From contig NC_090943.1 in the NCBI RefSeq assembly GCF_040807025.1, positions 127,792,900-127,856,899 of the forward strand: 64,000 nucleotides of DNA, read 5' to 3'. The notes under the pieces are model-generated. The model was not told where the DNA came from and made no database searches. It saw only the letters and a list, made by a program, of their open reading frames with translations. Below are positions 37,096 to 50,202 of this stretch, in pieces. Every line of letters begins with the position of its first letter. Within the stretch, counting starts at the first letter, position 1. The DNA comes from Struthio camelus (Eukaryota; Chordata; Aves; Struthioniformes; Struthionidae). The translations under genes were made by a program, and so were the position numbers.

Positions 37096-38748
37096 ATATT
37101 AATCCAATTTAGCAAGTATTTTGGAGAATCAGTAACCTCAAAACATATGGAGAAACATATGGCAGAGATAGGCAAAAATAGACATTGAACACAGATGTAG
37201 AAAGATATGATCAGAAGCAAACATAAAGCTGAAAAAAATTGCTGCAAAGAAATTTATGTTTATAGCAAGTTGGCAGTGATTACCCCACATTAGTTATCTA
37301 ACCTACTTTCAATATCTTAGGATCCAACTGAGCAACTTCTTCACTGGCCTCCCTTCAAACATCTTCAGTTGTTTGCAACAAGACTCTTATTTTGATCTTT
37401 TAAGATCAATGATACAGAACTGAAATACTCTTCTTGTCACAAGAATTGAGAATATAACAAGAAAAATTAAGCCCATAACATTAAAAAAGGATCGTCTCTC
37501 TAAACATTTTGGTATTTACCGTAAGTTAAAATACTCATTTACTCCTCACCTCTCTCTCTCTACCTACATTATTCCATCATCCAATTTTTTTCCTAATTGC
37601 CATAAGAAGCATAACCATGTAAGTTAATATATATTCAAATAAAAATTAAATGGAATCAAAATGTTTGGAAAAGCAGCCCCAAGGAACTGCTGGGGAAGAG
37701 GGCATGCTTTCCAACTTTTATTAGAAGTTTAGATTGATCTAAAGGTTAAAGGTTCTGTAACATACTAACAACATGGTTTCCTTTAGGATATAGCTTTTGG
37801 AAGCTGACCAAGACAAATTCTAACTCCTTGCACAATTCTAACACTGTTTGCCAAACAAACCTCTTTGCCTCATTCAACTCCTTCCATAAACTTAATGATT
37901 GCCACAAGGACTGGAAGAAGTGAAATTATTTTTATTAAGTATCCTAACTCGCAGTTAAAATATAATAGCACTTACAATTTTCTACAGCTCCATCTTTTCC
38001 CCTACCTGATGAATAATTATTATACGAACATTTTAAAAATCCAGGTTCTATACAACACTGGATTCTATACATAACCTTACAGGAGAGGTAAAACAGTATG
38101 ATGCTTGACCAAAATAGATTTCAGATTAAACTGATAATTATACAGAGTTACGCTTCAAAGGAACAGATAATCACAATTAAACTCTGCAACTAAAAACTAA
38201 ATCACTGAGAAAATGCTGAAAACTTAATAAGATGAACAGAAAGCAATACTTTCAACAAAGCATAGAACCAGGAAATAGTTTTCCAGAACAATAAGAAAAA
38301 TGCCAGCAGGATAAAGGAAAAAAGAAAAGTGACCTATCTGTAATCAGCGTAAAAATGAAATACTCTGTTCAGAGAGACAGACACAATTTTCTGAAGTGTT
38401 TTGTCAGTCATTCGAGAAAAGTCTAAAGGAAAATAAAGTTTGAATTTTAAGTAGAAAAAACACACTGATCAGACTTCCATATTCTTAGGGCCTATGAACC
38501 AAATGCAAGTCTCTAAATTTCTTACATAGTGAATACAGTTAGCCTAATTACGAATTAAAGAGCTATAAGAAAGAGGAAGGACCGCTAATAAAAAATGTCA
38601 GTGACAGTATTTCAAATGCAATTTCTCTGGTCTTAGCTATCTAATATCACTCTATGAGGAACATTCCCATTACATACTTCTATGACACTGAAATTCACTG
38701 CCAAAATCCTTCCTCCAAAGTAGATGTCTTATCCATCCCTTGAGTGAT

Positions 38749-38772
38749 AAAAAAAAAAAAAAAAAAAAAAAA
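38749..38772. repeat. Poly-A run of 24
   Basis: Uninterrupted A tract. Confidence 0.95.
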
Positions 38773-39111
38773 CTTACCATCTTCTAAGGAAAATCAGCAG
38801 CGAAAAAAGTCAGTGTGCTCCTTTCTTCTCCATAGTTTTGCACGGAAACATGAGGCAGACATCTAAGTTATCTGTCTGTTCATTTATTCTCTCTTTCACC
38901 TACCTGTAACAGACATATATCGTAGGCTCTAAGTAGCTGGGGCTGCAGTGGTGACCTGTTGGTTGACAGTAAATTATCTCAAGTAAAATTCTCCAAATGT
39001 AGATATTTTTGCCCAATTAAAATTAAATTTTAATCCATTGATCTAGTTCTACCAAATCTAAGAGGGACTGAGTTCTCAAAGATATTACAACCGTTATGAT
39101 ACTCAGTACAA

Positions 39112-39154
39112 GGGGGCAGGGGGGAGGGAGCGAGGGCAGGGAGGGAAGTGGGGA
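39112..39154 (+). other. G-rich tract with G-quadruplex potential
   Basis: Successive G runs (GGGGG, GGGGGG, GGG, GGG, GGG, GGG, GGGG) with short A/C/T loops on the plus strand. Confidence 0.75.
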
Positions 39155-42100
39155 GTAACCGCCATTAATTCTCTGACCAACAGCAGAACAGGGAGATCTT
39201 ACATTTTACTCATGTTGTTTGACCGCAGCCAGCACATGCATTGTTTGCAATGAGCCACAGCCAAGGATCACTCCTGATTCTCCAAGAGAAGTAAAAGGAA
39301 GCTGAGGATACTACAAGGGTATGTATCTGAAGGGGTGTAAGAAAGAAATGAAAGAAACTGCAGGGGGAATTTAAGAGATATCAGAGAACTCAAGGTAGAG
39401 GGATATAAGGGGTTTTGCTGTAGAAAATCCTAGGGAGATTTGAAGGTCCTGTTGACGAAGAAGTCTTAAAAGATGCCAAAGAGGGAGATGGCAAAAACCT
39501 GGGTTTGAAGGTGGCAGGATGTGGGGGACGTGATACAAAAATCAAAGAAAATGTACTTTGCTACGTCTCACTGAATGAAGTGTAATATTCTATTCTAACA
39601 ATAGAGCACGTACACAGAAAAGAGGAGATAAAGGTTATCTTCTCAGTCTGAAAATGCATACATTGCTTCCCTGGTACCTGAGCGACCATGGCTGGGTTGT
39701 GGATTATTCACTATTCCTGCAGCTGTAGCTTTAGGTAGTCAGGAACGCGAGATACCTGCAACCAAGTACCCCATCATGAGAAGTCCACCTTCTCATCCTG
39801 CTCCCAAGAATGCTTACTGTTTCTCTCTGTAAGATCCACTCCTTCTAAGCTCTTCCAAACTTCACTATAAAATGACAAATCTTTGTCACTTTGTTATCAG
39901 TTGGTATCTTTGATACAAATTATGGCAGCCTCCTTCATAACTCACTTGCCTTTTATTATTATTACTTTTTAACAATTTTCATACTACTACTTATGTTGCC
40001 CTTACCATTGGCAAGATGGTCCCTGTAAGATTGTGCTAAATTTTTAAGTTTTATTGAAAAAAAATGTATTTTACCAATATAATATTTTAACAAACTAATT
40101 AGTATGAACTTGCAACCTATTAACTTATTGAAAAAGCTGTTAACATATTTCCATTACGCTATTCCGCAAATTAAATATTAGCTATGAGACTCTAGAACCA
40201 GGTCTCTGTTCGGAGAGGAAATCTCTCTTGCTAAGAAGGAGAATCATTTTTTTCTTTTTAGTTAGAAAAATAAGATAGCTTACAAAGGCATACATATTTC
40301 CCTCACACACACATATATATATGGTGTTAGCCTGAAAGTATTTAAAGATATCAGACTTTCCCTAACTCTTGAACTTTATTTTTCACCTGCTTAAGTGCCA
40401 AGCCTTATCTTTTGGCTGGTACTTTTTATGCTTGTCCCAGATTGTACTTTTTCTTTTTTTGATAAAACAGAGAGACATATAAGAATGACAATAAAAATGG
40501 TGCATCCACTTCAAGAGCAAAGTACACAGGAAAAGTTTTGTCCTTGTTAAAACATGAGCAATTGTTTTGATTAAAAGCATAAGCCTCATCACAATTTAAC
40601 GCCAGAACTTGAAAGAATGTACATGAGATGAACTACACCAACTCCGTGCTTTTGTGAGCCCTGCAAAAAATTTTCCACCCTCAACCAAGTTGTGAATCTC
40701 TTCAAATTACACTTTGCATGTGCTCAGCCAAAACTTCACTCTAAAAGCAAAATCCTTTAAAAGAAAAAAAATCTCTCCTGAGTATTCTCCAATTTGGAGA
40801 TGAAGGAGCTAATCCAACCTTTTTGTAGTTGCCTCTGTTCCAGGCTGCTATAAAGCCTATTCTTGCCAAAGACAAGAATAGACAGCAAGGGAACATTTCC
40901 TTCTGTGCCTTTTGTTCCTTCACCAATGGAGCACTGAGAGTTCACAGATGAGAGAAGCATAAAGGAGGGAAGAAAGGCCAAAGACAATTAGGTAGATTAG
41001 ACAGACAACTGCTTTTGGAACAGTGATGCAAAAGGTCAGGGGAAAAAAAAAAACTGTAGAAGGGGAGAAACCAAGATGAGACACTTTTAAAACCATATTT
41101 ACTTATGAAAGACAATGAGTAAAGTCAGGACAGAAAGTAAGGTGAGGATAAGGAGTAAGTAAGACGAGAAAAGACACCAGGAGGAGACAGGCTGGGTTAA
41201 ACATGAGGAAGCAGAGAGTAATTCTGTATCTAGTTAAATACATCCCACACAGAAACTAGAACACAATCTGAGATTACAATCTCAGCGATCTTCAGTGATT
41301 GGTAAAGTGTGTGCTTTAACAACCTCTGGAATTTGGCCCATACACAGATGACTGTCATTAGTACTCTTTCAAATTAAGTAGCAGATGAAGGATTCAGTTG
41401 AATTCAAATTCAGTTTTTCTGGATAATGTTATTTCCCAAATAACTTATCTCTATTCTTTCATTTCAAAACTCACCGATGTAGAAGCACTGATGCTGTATT
41501 TAAAACTTGCAAAGAGTTGAGCTGACACCAACAGCAAAGGGGGAAACATTTTTTCAAGACCTTTCTACTGCTTCACAGGAAATTTTCACCATCCATTTTC
41601 ACCATTGGTCCCAAACCAATAAATAACCCTGTTGTTGAATGAAACATTTACATTCGTCCTTCCATTGAAACATAAAATTTTACTGAACAAACAAGTACCT
41701 TTACATTATTCTGCGGTATCTCCTATCTCACAGAATGAGGTCAACAAAAGAATCCATTTAATTCCCTCACCAAATATGACATCATTAAGGAAAAATCTCT
41801 CTCACGATAAGCCATTTTTTTCAATACTGTAAAAGCAATCACTGTATTTATCATGTTCTCCCAATCTAAACAATCATGGAGATAAGAAGGAGACCTGTTT
41901 TTGTGAACATGGCTCAATTCTTTTCTTTCAAATTTTTCACATTATTTTTCATCGATAGGGTTATAAAATAACATGTCTTTATTACTAGTTACATGCAACA
42001 CCAAAGTGAAGTTTACAGGGAAGTTTAGATTTCAGTGTTGATCTCTGCAACATCATCAAATATAATCAATCGGATACACTATGGTGTTCTTGGTCTTCTG

Positions 42101-44500
42101 AAAAGCTATACAAAATGGGACATCCGCACTTTGAAAATCAAATTAGCATATGCAGTACTAAAAAGATCTAAGGGACAATTGATGCCAAGAATTTAAAATA
42201 GAAGTCTAAAATGAGAAGGATAGTCCTTCCAAAAGAAAACAGGGAGAGAAGATATCAAAACAAGAAAAAATATACCTTTTTTTATCTCCAACTATTGGTC
42301 TGATGAAGAATCTTAGGTCTCATATCAAGAGAAATATTGACTGTAAAGCCCAGAAAGCACATTTGTTGCATTAACAGTTACCCTTTTTAAACCGTTAATT
42401 TTCATATTAAAACTGCTCGTTACAGTGATGCACAGAACTGCAAAGCTGAAGAGAGGGATTATAAAACAGAAAGGGTACTCTTCAGTTTAAGAAATATTTT
42501 TATTGCTCTCCAGTGAGATTTATTTCATCCACCATATAGCATGTGTCAAGAGTTATGCTGATCTTCCATTGGGAGCTAAGTACTCAATATTTTTTACATC
42601 ACCATGCACCACAATAGCAATCCTTGACATTGGTTATAAGTGTCAGACAGAGCGTTCATTAATTGTCATCATCTCTAAGATATAAAAAACGCTCTTCTTG
42701 AATGTTATTACACAAAAAGTGTACATGTTATCTATATACAGCAAGTGCAAAAAATGTTTTGTACTGTAATAATAATCATTTAGAATATATGGGATAGAAA
42801 GTGTGCTATTGTTAAACTGTCAGTCAAAACCTTTGTTATACAAGGACAGAACATCACATCCATCTATAACAGCTTTTCCTGTCAGTCAAATGTGTTGTTC
42901 TATACAAATCTAACATCAATTTGATTTTTAAATTGGCAGAGGCTGTAAAATATTATTCTGATGTGATATCAATGTGATCTAAGTTACTGCTGATATCAGA
43001 ATATAACATAGCTTTCCTCTCAAATCCAGTTGTCCTCCTGCTTTTAGGTATCCGCACAACTTAGATGATTTTGCATATATAAGTACATGAACAGTCAACT
43101 GAAAACATGCCATGCTATTTGGTGATAATTTCCTCTAATCTGCAATAAACCATAATATGAAAACTCTAAATCAGGTTGACGAAATCATTTACTTAGAAAA
43201 ACAATAAATGTTCCCATTTATCCATCACATTCCTTCATTCAGAATCAGGTTAGCCGTTAGCCCCTTTATCCCAGCTGTGAACATCAGTGGCTTATGAAAA
43301 TTGAGTTAAAAAGCACTGAGTTCCTACAACATTCTTCTGTGATATTAGCTGCAGAATGAATTGAATGGGATAAATAACTCACTCATAAAAGAATACAAAG
43401 TTCAACTGTTTCTAATCCTACTGCAAAATCGAACACAACTAAAAAGACAGACACGAAGAATTCAAAATTGATCACAAAAGAAAAATAAAAAACGATAAAT
43501 CAAGACATGCTCTTGCCCTTTTAGGCCTGTTCCCATGCATATCTTGATGGCTACACTTTTTTTGTACTAAGGTACTGGGATATACGCAGGCTAGAAAAAG
43601 TATATCAAATCAACCTCTCCATAACCACTAACAAATGAAACGATCCATTTTGTTCCCTCTGTGAAGTGTGCAAGTAGAGGTAATCCAAAGTACAGATTAC
43701 CAAAGCAAGATTAAGTTATCTTGACTTTTTTATTTTCTTTTTTCAGTATTAAGTTCATATAGTAATCCTTAATCTAGAGTGATTTATTAACATCCTTACA
43801 ACTATAAGGGCATCTGAAATGTAGCAGACCTTTTTCCCAGGTATAACTTGTGACTTTCAATATACTTAGTGCACCTAAAAACTTTATGGAATATTACCTA
43901 GGGGTTGACAAGATTCTAAAATTCTCAAGAGTTCTGGAGCAAGTTTAAACAGATTGCTATAGAGATGCTATCATCAATCTGTTTCCCGCTCGAACCTTTT
44001 AGTAATCCCTACGGTCAAGTGGTGGGTGTCTTCAGATCACTAATCCTTACCCTGTTAATGAAGGCACAGGACTATGAAATAGAGAGACTAAAATGCAGGC
44101 TCATATTTTAGTTTACCAACTCAGCCAACCTGTTTGACAGAATTTTTACAGAATTGACGTAAACAGCTGCATAACAGTAGCATCTTAAACTCAGTGAATC
44201 AGAGTTGGAACTAAGTCACTAGAACTACTAAGCAATGGATTCCAATATCAGACTGTCTCAAAAAAATCACTATACCTTTTTTCTTTTCTCAGCTTCAACA
44301 CTTTAATCTCCCATTAAACCACTTAATATTTCTATGGGTCAACTACAATCAACTGTTATGTCTCGAAAAACTCTTATAAAGTCAAACTAGTTCATTCTTA
44401 TTAAAAGCATGAACACTTCATATAAAAGCAATTTTTGAAGGCAATCAAGATTTTATTCATAAAAATTAAATACAGGCAATATAACTTAATAATAACAGCA

Positions 44501-44592
44501 GGTTGCTCAGGATCATGTCCAATACTGCTTTGAACATCTCCAAGGATGGAGACTCTACAGGATTTCTGGCCAACCTGTTCCAGTGTTCAATT
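44501..44592 (-). mobile_element. CR1 LINE fragment
   Basis: GAACATCTCCAAGGATGGAGACTCTACAGGATTTCTGGCCAACCTGTTCCAGTG corresponds, on the minus strand, to the conserved region just upstream of the CR1 3' end. The terminus itself is not preserved. Confidence 0.8.
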
Positions 44593-46015
44593 TACCCAAA
44601 TACCCCCATTCAAATATGGGAGACAGAATAAACCACTCACTCTCAGTCAACCATGATCCTAGCAAAAATCGCAATATAAGTATAGCTTTGCTAAGGAAAA
44701 AAAAAAATCTAAATCTTTTTGAAGACATTGCTTATTCTGCTTAGAAAAGTGGTTTAAAAATAACAGCAAAATTAGAAATATTTCTTCCAGGAGAAGCTTC
44801 GTGAGAGGATAGGTGCTTGATACTGCACAAATACATAGGACACAATCCCTATCTCAGGGAATTTACATGTATACCATCAGAGCAAAACTTAGGAAGAAAA
44901 AGAAAAAAGAAATATGTGGGAATGCATCTAAAAACCTGGAAATTAAAGGTGCACAGTCTGCCAGGGTTATACAGTAGACATGTACCTTTTTTTAAATGGA
45001 TAAGCATACTTATACAAACCGAAGTGAGCTAAGTTCAGTTTTCATTTTCGGCTTCCTTTAAAAACACTCTGTGTATACTTAACACTGAAAAGAATAACTG
45101 TTTCATCTTTAGAAAGAAAGAGTAAATGAGAAATAACCCTGGGTTACTAAGATAACAACTAAATTAACGTTCAAAATTTACCTGAGGAAAAAACTTTGAT
45201 CAAGCTCTAGCATACCTTATATACATTGGAGTAAAAAAAATAAGAAGTATACTTATAAAACAATTCAAAGGTGTTTCCTAGGTATCTTAAAATTACAGGG
45301 CTAAGACATCACCATGCCATTTCAGTGGAAATCTGATGCTCACAAATAAACAATAGAGACCAAGAACCACACAAAGACAAAATAAAATTAAAAAAAATAG
45401 GCAAGATCTTTCCATTACTTCACAAATCACAGAATTTATCACAGAATTAAATCACAGAATTGAACTTACATAAAATTACTTAATCTGGCACAAGAAAGAA
45501 AAACTTAAATGTGGAAGTTACTATGGAAAGCCCTTTATTTTCTTTTCCATAATGCAAATATTGAGATTCATTCCTTCTCCAAACATGCATCTTCAAAGAA
45601 TACCATGTCACAGTTAATTTTAAAATTTATGGAAATAGTCATGGAAGACAGCACAAAAAGTTTCACAGTAACAGTCAAATTCTATTAACATTTTGATTGA
45701 CAAACATGTCTAATGCATATACAACATACAGTAATTTGCCTACTATACAGTTTCCTCCACCAAAAACCATGTCAAAGTTTTTCAGTAAATTAAACTGTCT
45801 TACGCACCACAAACTGAGCAACAGAAACAATTCTGTCAACATACCTACATGCCCACCAGAGTTTGGTTTGCTGTATTAGTTAGGTACTATGATTTTTTTC
45901 CTACCTCCTGAGCTATCATTATTACGCCAGCAAAAAACAGTGGGTTGGACCAGTCTTTAAATTTTCAAAGCACAGAGCAGATATTAATTTATGTCTACAG
46001 CACTGAGAAGCAAGC
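44593..46015. other. Non-coding stretch
   Basis: AT-rich. Three ATCACAGAATT-like units at about 45425-45465 resemble degenerate CR1 terminal octamers without a CR1 body. Confidence 0.5.
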
Positions 46016-46112
46016 AGGTATTTTACATATGGGGGAATCAAAGACAGGTGAAGTGCTTTGTCTAAAGGTACTCAGAAGAAATCAGTTACAGAGCTATAAT
46101 TAGAACTCAACA
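46016..46112 (-). mobile_element. MIR-like SINE relic
   Basis: ATTTTACATATGGGGGAATCAAAGACAGGTGAAGTGCTTTGTCTAAAGGTACTCAGAAG, then AGTTACAGAGCTATAATTAGAACTCAA follow the reverse complement of the MIR core (ATTTTACAGATGAGGAAACT..., GTGACTTGCCCAAGGTCAC, GGCAGAGC.GGATT.GAAC) in order and spacing. Assignment is from memory of the consensus only. Confidence 0.6.
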
Positions 46113-46749
46113 TCAAGCTTTGTGTTAATACCTCTAGACCTGCTTTTTTCAAAGTGCACGATTCGGGACATCAAAAATAAGAATCAAACTTGATATTAAG
46201 ATGGCACATGTGCTTACTGTCAGAATTCACTCCCTTCTCTCATACACACTTTAACAATGTTAAAAAAAAATCATTCAGCTTCTTCCTTTGTAACGATATG
46301 AACAGTTCTCTTTCTCAGGAATCAATTTTATGATATCATTTTGGAGTTTAAAAAGATACCAAAAAGAAAGCAAGCGCAGAGTTAAATTAAAATTCTGCAT
46401 TTGATTTGGCCTATACACCTATAGACCGAGGAACTCATAAGAAAATACAGATACGTGCCAGGTATGCTAGTATACCAAATTATACTAGACAGATTTAATT
46501 AGTTTGCTTTCAATGCAAAGGTGCAGCACCTCAGCAATTATGAGACTGTTAATACAACAGAGCATAACAGCACCTTTAGAGGTCTTGCCTAACCTCTAGG
46601 CACACATATAACTCCCATTAAGGCTAATGGGAGTCACATGTGTGCATCCAAGGGAGAAGAGACCCATTAAAACTGATACAACATATCCATTAATCTTCAG
46701 GTCACTCTTAAGGTCAAACATTATAAAAATGTTTATGAACAGTACTTAC

Positions 46750-46907
46750 TAGGTATGCACAGTGGCTACTTGGGTTTTAGGACAGACCTGCGGGCAGCTA
46801 AGGCCATGGAAAATGTCTGCTTTAAAAGCATCACCATGTTTCAAGTAGTAGCAGGGAAATTTGAGAGTGCTTTTGTGTACAGAGAGAGGACATTTTTCTA
46901 TCATCTC
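46750..46907 (-). CDS. Internal coding exon of an unidentified host gene
   Basis: Minus-strand exon of 158 bp with strong signals on both sides: acceptor CTAATTCTTTCAG and a perfect donor GTAAGT. Only one of the three phases is open, giving 52 codons that start EMIEKCPLSVHKSTLKF and continue with YYLKHGDAFKAD and LSCPQVCPKTQVATVHT. It is cysteine-rich (C at residues 6, 19, 38 and 42 of the exon). It begins in phase 0, matching the end phase of the exon at 47353-47439, and ends with two bases (TA) of a split codon. An ATG is the second codon and could be the start if upstream exons are untranslated. I do not recognise the family. Confidence 0.6.
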
Positions 46908-47352
46908 CTGAAAGAATTAGGATAGAAACGACAGGGAAGGTTAGACATGAATGAAAACCTTGGACAAAGGTATACTCTAGCTTTTTGTTTTTCTTCCATC
47001 CCCCAGTCTTTCTTCATATTTCCGTCCCTTAGTTGTGGTTTTCTGCTTCAGGAAGAACATTAACTGCAGTGACTAAATTCCTAATCTGTGAAGTCTGCTA
47101 CAAAGACACTACAAATAAGATTTTGATTATTGAATCACCAGCAAGCCACCACAATTCAACCACTGTTTATGGGGAGGAGGGGGGCATTGAAAGCTTTTCA
47201 AAAGAGAAAGGTAATCTCACTTCGCTACCCATTTCGAGTAACTGAAAACTTCCTTTTTCACCAATGGAGTTCCGCTTAAGCAAGCATCCTCTTTTCCAGC
47301 TTAGAAAAGGCTAAGGCTACCTGTTTCTAGCCATTCAATCTGTAAAACTTGC

Positions 47353-47439
47353 CTGATCGGAAGCGGATTTGAAATCTTCATCCACACTGAGTCCTGGAGG
47401 AGAGACATATTTCTCTCCAGCATGGGTGCCAGATGATCT
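47353..47439 (-). CDS. Internal exon with a GC-AG intron donor, unidentified gene
   Basis: Minus-strand exon of 87 bp (29 codons). The acceptor has a long pyrimidine tract (TTCTTCCTGTTTTTCTTTCTCCTCTATTCATATAG). The 3' side reads CAG|GCAAGT, a rare GC donor in otherwise perfect consensus, the context in which functional GC-AG introns are found. In phase 0 it encodes a stretch including SSGTHAGEKYVSPPGLSVDE, which joins in frame to the next exon at 46907. A second phase is open within the exon but hits a stop in the next exon, which favours phase 0. The probable promoter is the CpG island about 1.7 kb to the right. Family not recognised. Confidence 0.55.
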
Positions 47440-49074
47440 CTATATGAATAGAGGAGAAAGAAAAACAGGAAGAAATGCAAACATCAAACGAGTACACAAG
47501 TGAGGATGAACACCGGCTCTCAGCTTGTTTATTGTTTCTTTCAAGGACCAGAGTGGGTGAGGAAAGGTGGCTTCATTTTAAGTATTTTACTCAGGAACTA
47601 TTCTGAAACTTTTCTTCTGGAATATGTGTCAAAACTCTTGTTCTGCATGCAAGACTCATTCAGTACTCCCTGATAAAAGCTTCCTGTTACAGGGCCCATA
47701 TGTATTTCAAGCATTGACAACCACTGTTGCAAGCTGCTTTTGCTCTGAGACCTCATATGACAGACACAGATGGTCAGCTGCACCTGGTGTGTCAGGTCAC
47801 AACACAGAAAAGAGGCTGGAGAGCAATCTTTAACTCAGAAAGCATGTCTCCCACAGAGAGTCACAATAAAATCAGCCCCAACAGGAAGAACATTGCTTCA
47901 GTCCTGAGTTGCAGGTCCTTCTCTGATGCATTACTCTGGTATGCTCCATGTCACGTAAGGTTTCACTTAACTAAACTTCTAAAAGCTGAGAGGTCTTTTT
48001 GCATGCAGTGCCCTGTACAAGTAAGGGTTTTTCTTTGTTTCTAATTCAAACATGCAAAACAAATGATAATAAATATAACATTCATTCTATTATTCACCTA
48101 AATGAACGACTACATTTTCTCCTCAGCAAAAATAAATGATTCCATGATTTTTACGTCAAAAATGCAAGAAAAAAAGAATCCCCCAAAAATTGTACAGTAC
48201 ATCATAGATTATCCAAACACTTAGAGGGCACTTTGTTTTTCCCTACTGGTGGTCATATGCTTTCTACTACCACATCTTGCTGTGAATCACAAGAGAGGTC
48301 CTAGTACAAAAGATAAAGTGTTGTCCTAATTTTGCTTAAAATATAGTTTTCACATTAAGAAAAGTAAATTTGCAGTATCAGTCATGTGTTCTTAGTCCTA
48401 TTCACCTCAAATAGTTCTTCTCAAAGTATTAACTGCTTACAACTGTTTGAAAATGCTTTACTACTGTAAAAATGACACATATGCTTTCAACGGAAGTATT
48501 CTTTCAAGCTCATAATATTCATAATAGGCTTTATTCCTTCACGTGACAGCAGAGGTAACCCAGAAGACTACCTATTTTCTTGACCAGAAGCTAAAAAAAT
48601 TGACACAGGATCCACCAGTATCCACCCACGGAATATCCTCATAATCACTAGCACTATGTCTCAGCAAGTTATGTGAAGCACTGAGACGTTAAAATCATCT
48701 GCGAATATGCCAAAACTAAGTGCAATTACAATTCAGGGGGGAAAAATTATTTATTTTTTAATTTTCATGCTTAAAAATATAGAATCCTCCCAACTTGTCC
48801 TTATAGCTCAGTTTTAGAGATTCCCCTTCAGCTGGCTTTCTAGGAGAACATGCAACTTTTTAGTGAAGTCTTCCTCAACCAAGCGTGCAGCACGTTCAAG
48901 CATTTACATAAAAATGAAACACTCAGAAGCTAAAAGTGCACAAAGGTTTTCCGTACTTATTTCATAATGTGCAGTTCAGCCACTCTATTCGAACAGCAAG
49001 TTAAGGAAAGGACTGCAATCTATTTCCAGAAGTCCCACTTAAAATCATTTTCAGGTATTACTCCCAGTCCTCTC
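47440..49074. other. Probable first intron of the minus-strand gene
   Basis: AT-rich sequence between the exon at 47.4 kb and the CpG island. No repeat recognised. Confidence 0.45.
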
Positions 49075-49608
49075 TTCGTTCCCCTGAACTCCTCCGCGGC
49101 ACACCCGCGCCTGTTACACCGCTCGCATTTTGCCTAGCAGCAGCTATTCCCAGCCTCGGGGCTAGGCTGTGTCACTACCACAAGCCACCCGCCTGCCAGG
49201 TGTGCAACAAGCCGTGTCGCAGTAAAGCTGTTGGGGAAGCGCCGGCCTGCGCCGCCCACAGCCTCGCATCATCCCGGCCGAGGTCGGGCCTACCCGGGCT
49301 CGAGAGGCCGAGCTAGCGGGGGCGGAGGGTGTAGGGATACGGTTAGTGTGCAGCAAAAATTCCTGCTGCACGACGCATCCCCGCTTCCCCCAAGGGGCTG
49401 AGACGCTCACAGGGCCCGCTGGGCCGCCCCGGCCCGGCCAGGCCTAGCCTGCCGGGGAAACCGCAGAGACTGCCTGCCCCCCCTACGCAGCTACTCCCTC
49501 ACGCTCGGCCCCGGCCCCGCCCTCCTCCTTCTCCTCCATTGGCTATCCACCCTCCCCTCTGAGCTGTCTGATTTGTTCTCCGGCCCGTCAGTCAAGTGCC
49601 CCCGTATT

Positions 49609-49625
49609 CCCCCCCCCCCCCCCCC
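49609..49625. repeat. Poly-C run of 17
   Basis: Uninterrupted C tract inside the CpG island, flanked by further C-rich sequence; capable of forming i-motif/quadruplex structures. Confidence 0.9.
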
Positions 49626-50109
49626 GCCTTGCCCAGGCACGAATGCTGTCGCGGGAGTCTTTCTAGCGCGCCATCTCGATCGCCATGATTACTTCCTGCG
49701 TAGCTACAGCCACTCTAGGCGCTGCTCTGCGGTATCTATCGCCCGTGCCGCAGCTGTTCTAGGCCGCGGGAGCGGTCTCTGTGGCCCGCGGGGGCTGTCA
49801 GGGCCTGCTGGCGGGACGGTTCCCGGGAGCAGGGGCGGAGGGACCCAGCCGGGCCGCCCCGGAGGCAGGTCCCCGGCGGGCAGAGAAGGCCCTGTCCACG
49901 CGGGCTCTCGCCATACAGAGCCCCCTTCTCCCTTGTGCCCCTGCGGAGCCCCTGCGGCCCGGCAGCGCCCGCCCCTCGCTGCCGCGGCCTGGCCCCGGCG
50001 GTGGCGCAGGTCAGTCGGGGCGAGGGGGTTCGGGGAGGGGGGAGGGAGGAGCTCGGTGCCCTCGGGGTGCGGGGGGAGCCGAGGGGCGGCCAGTGACCGG
50101 CCCTTCGCG

Positions 50110-50127
50110 CCCCCCCCCCCCCCCCCC
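50110..50127. repeat. Poly-C run of 18
   Basis: Uninterrupted C tract at the 3' side of the CpG island. Confidence 0.9.
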
Positions 50128-50158
50128 AGAGCCGGACGTGGCGGTGGCCGGCTGGGCT

Positions 50159-50202
50159 GTTGGCCTGGGCCTGGGCCGGGTCCGGGTCCGGGCGCGGGGG
50201 GC
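50159..50202 (+). repeat. GGGCCT/GGGTCC hexamer tract
   Basis: Tandem G-rich hexamers (GGCCTG, GGCCTG, GGCCGG, GTCCGG, GTCCGG) followed by GCGCGGGGGGCGGAGG; able to form a G-quadruplex. Confidence 0.75.

Larger units (their letters stand above)
37096..44500. other. AT-rich non-coding or intronic stretch
   Basis: Contains a 24-base A run (38749-38772), a G-rich quadruplex-type motif (39112-39154) and a CA/TA tract (40304-40323). Minus-strand splice-bounded candidates at 41475-41521 and 38904-38955 are described in the findings. Nothing else is recognised. Confidence 0.5.

Noticed and set aside
45425-45465. CR1 3' terminus from ATCACAGAATT units
   Set aside because: Only the octamer-like units are present, without any CR1 body next to them.
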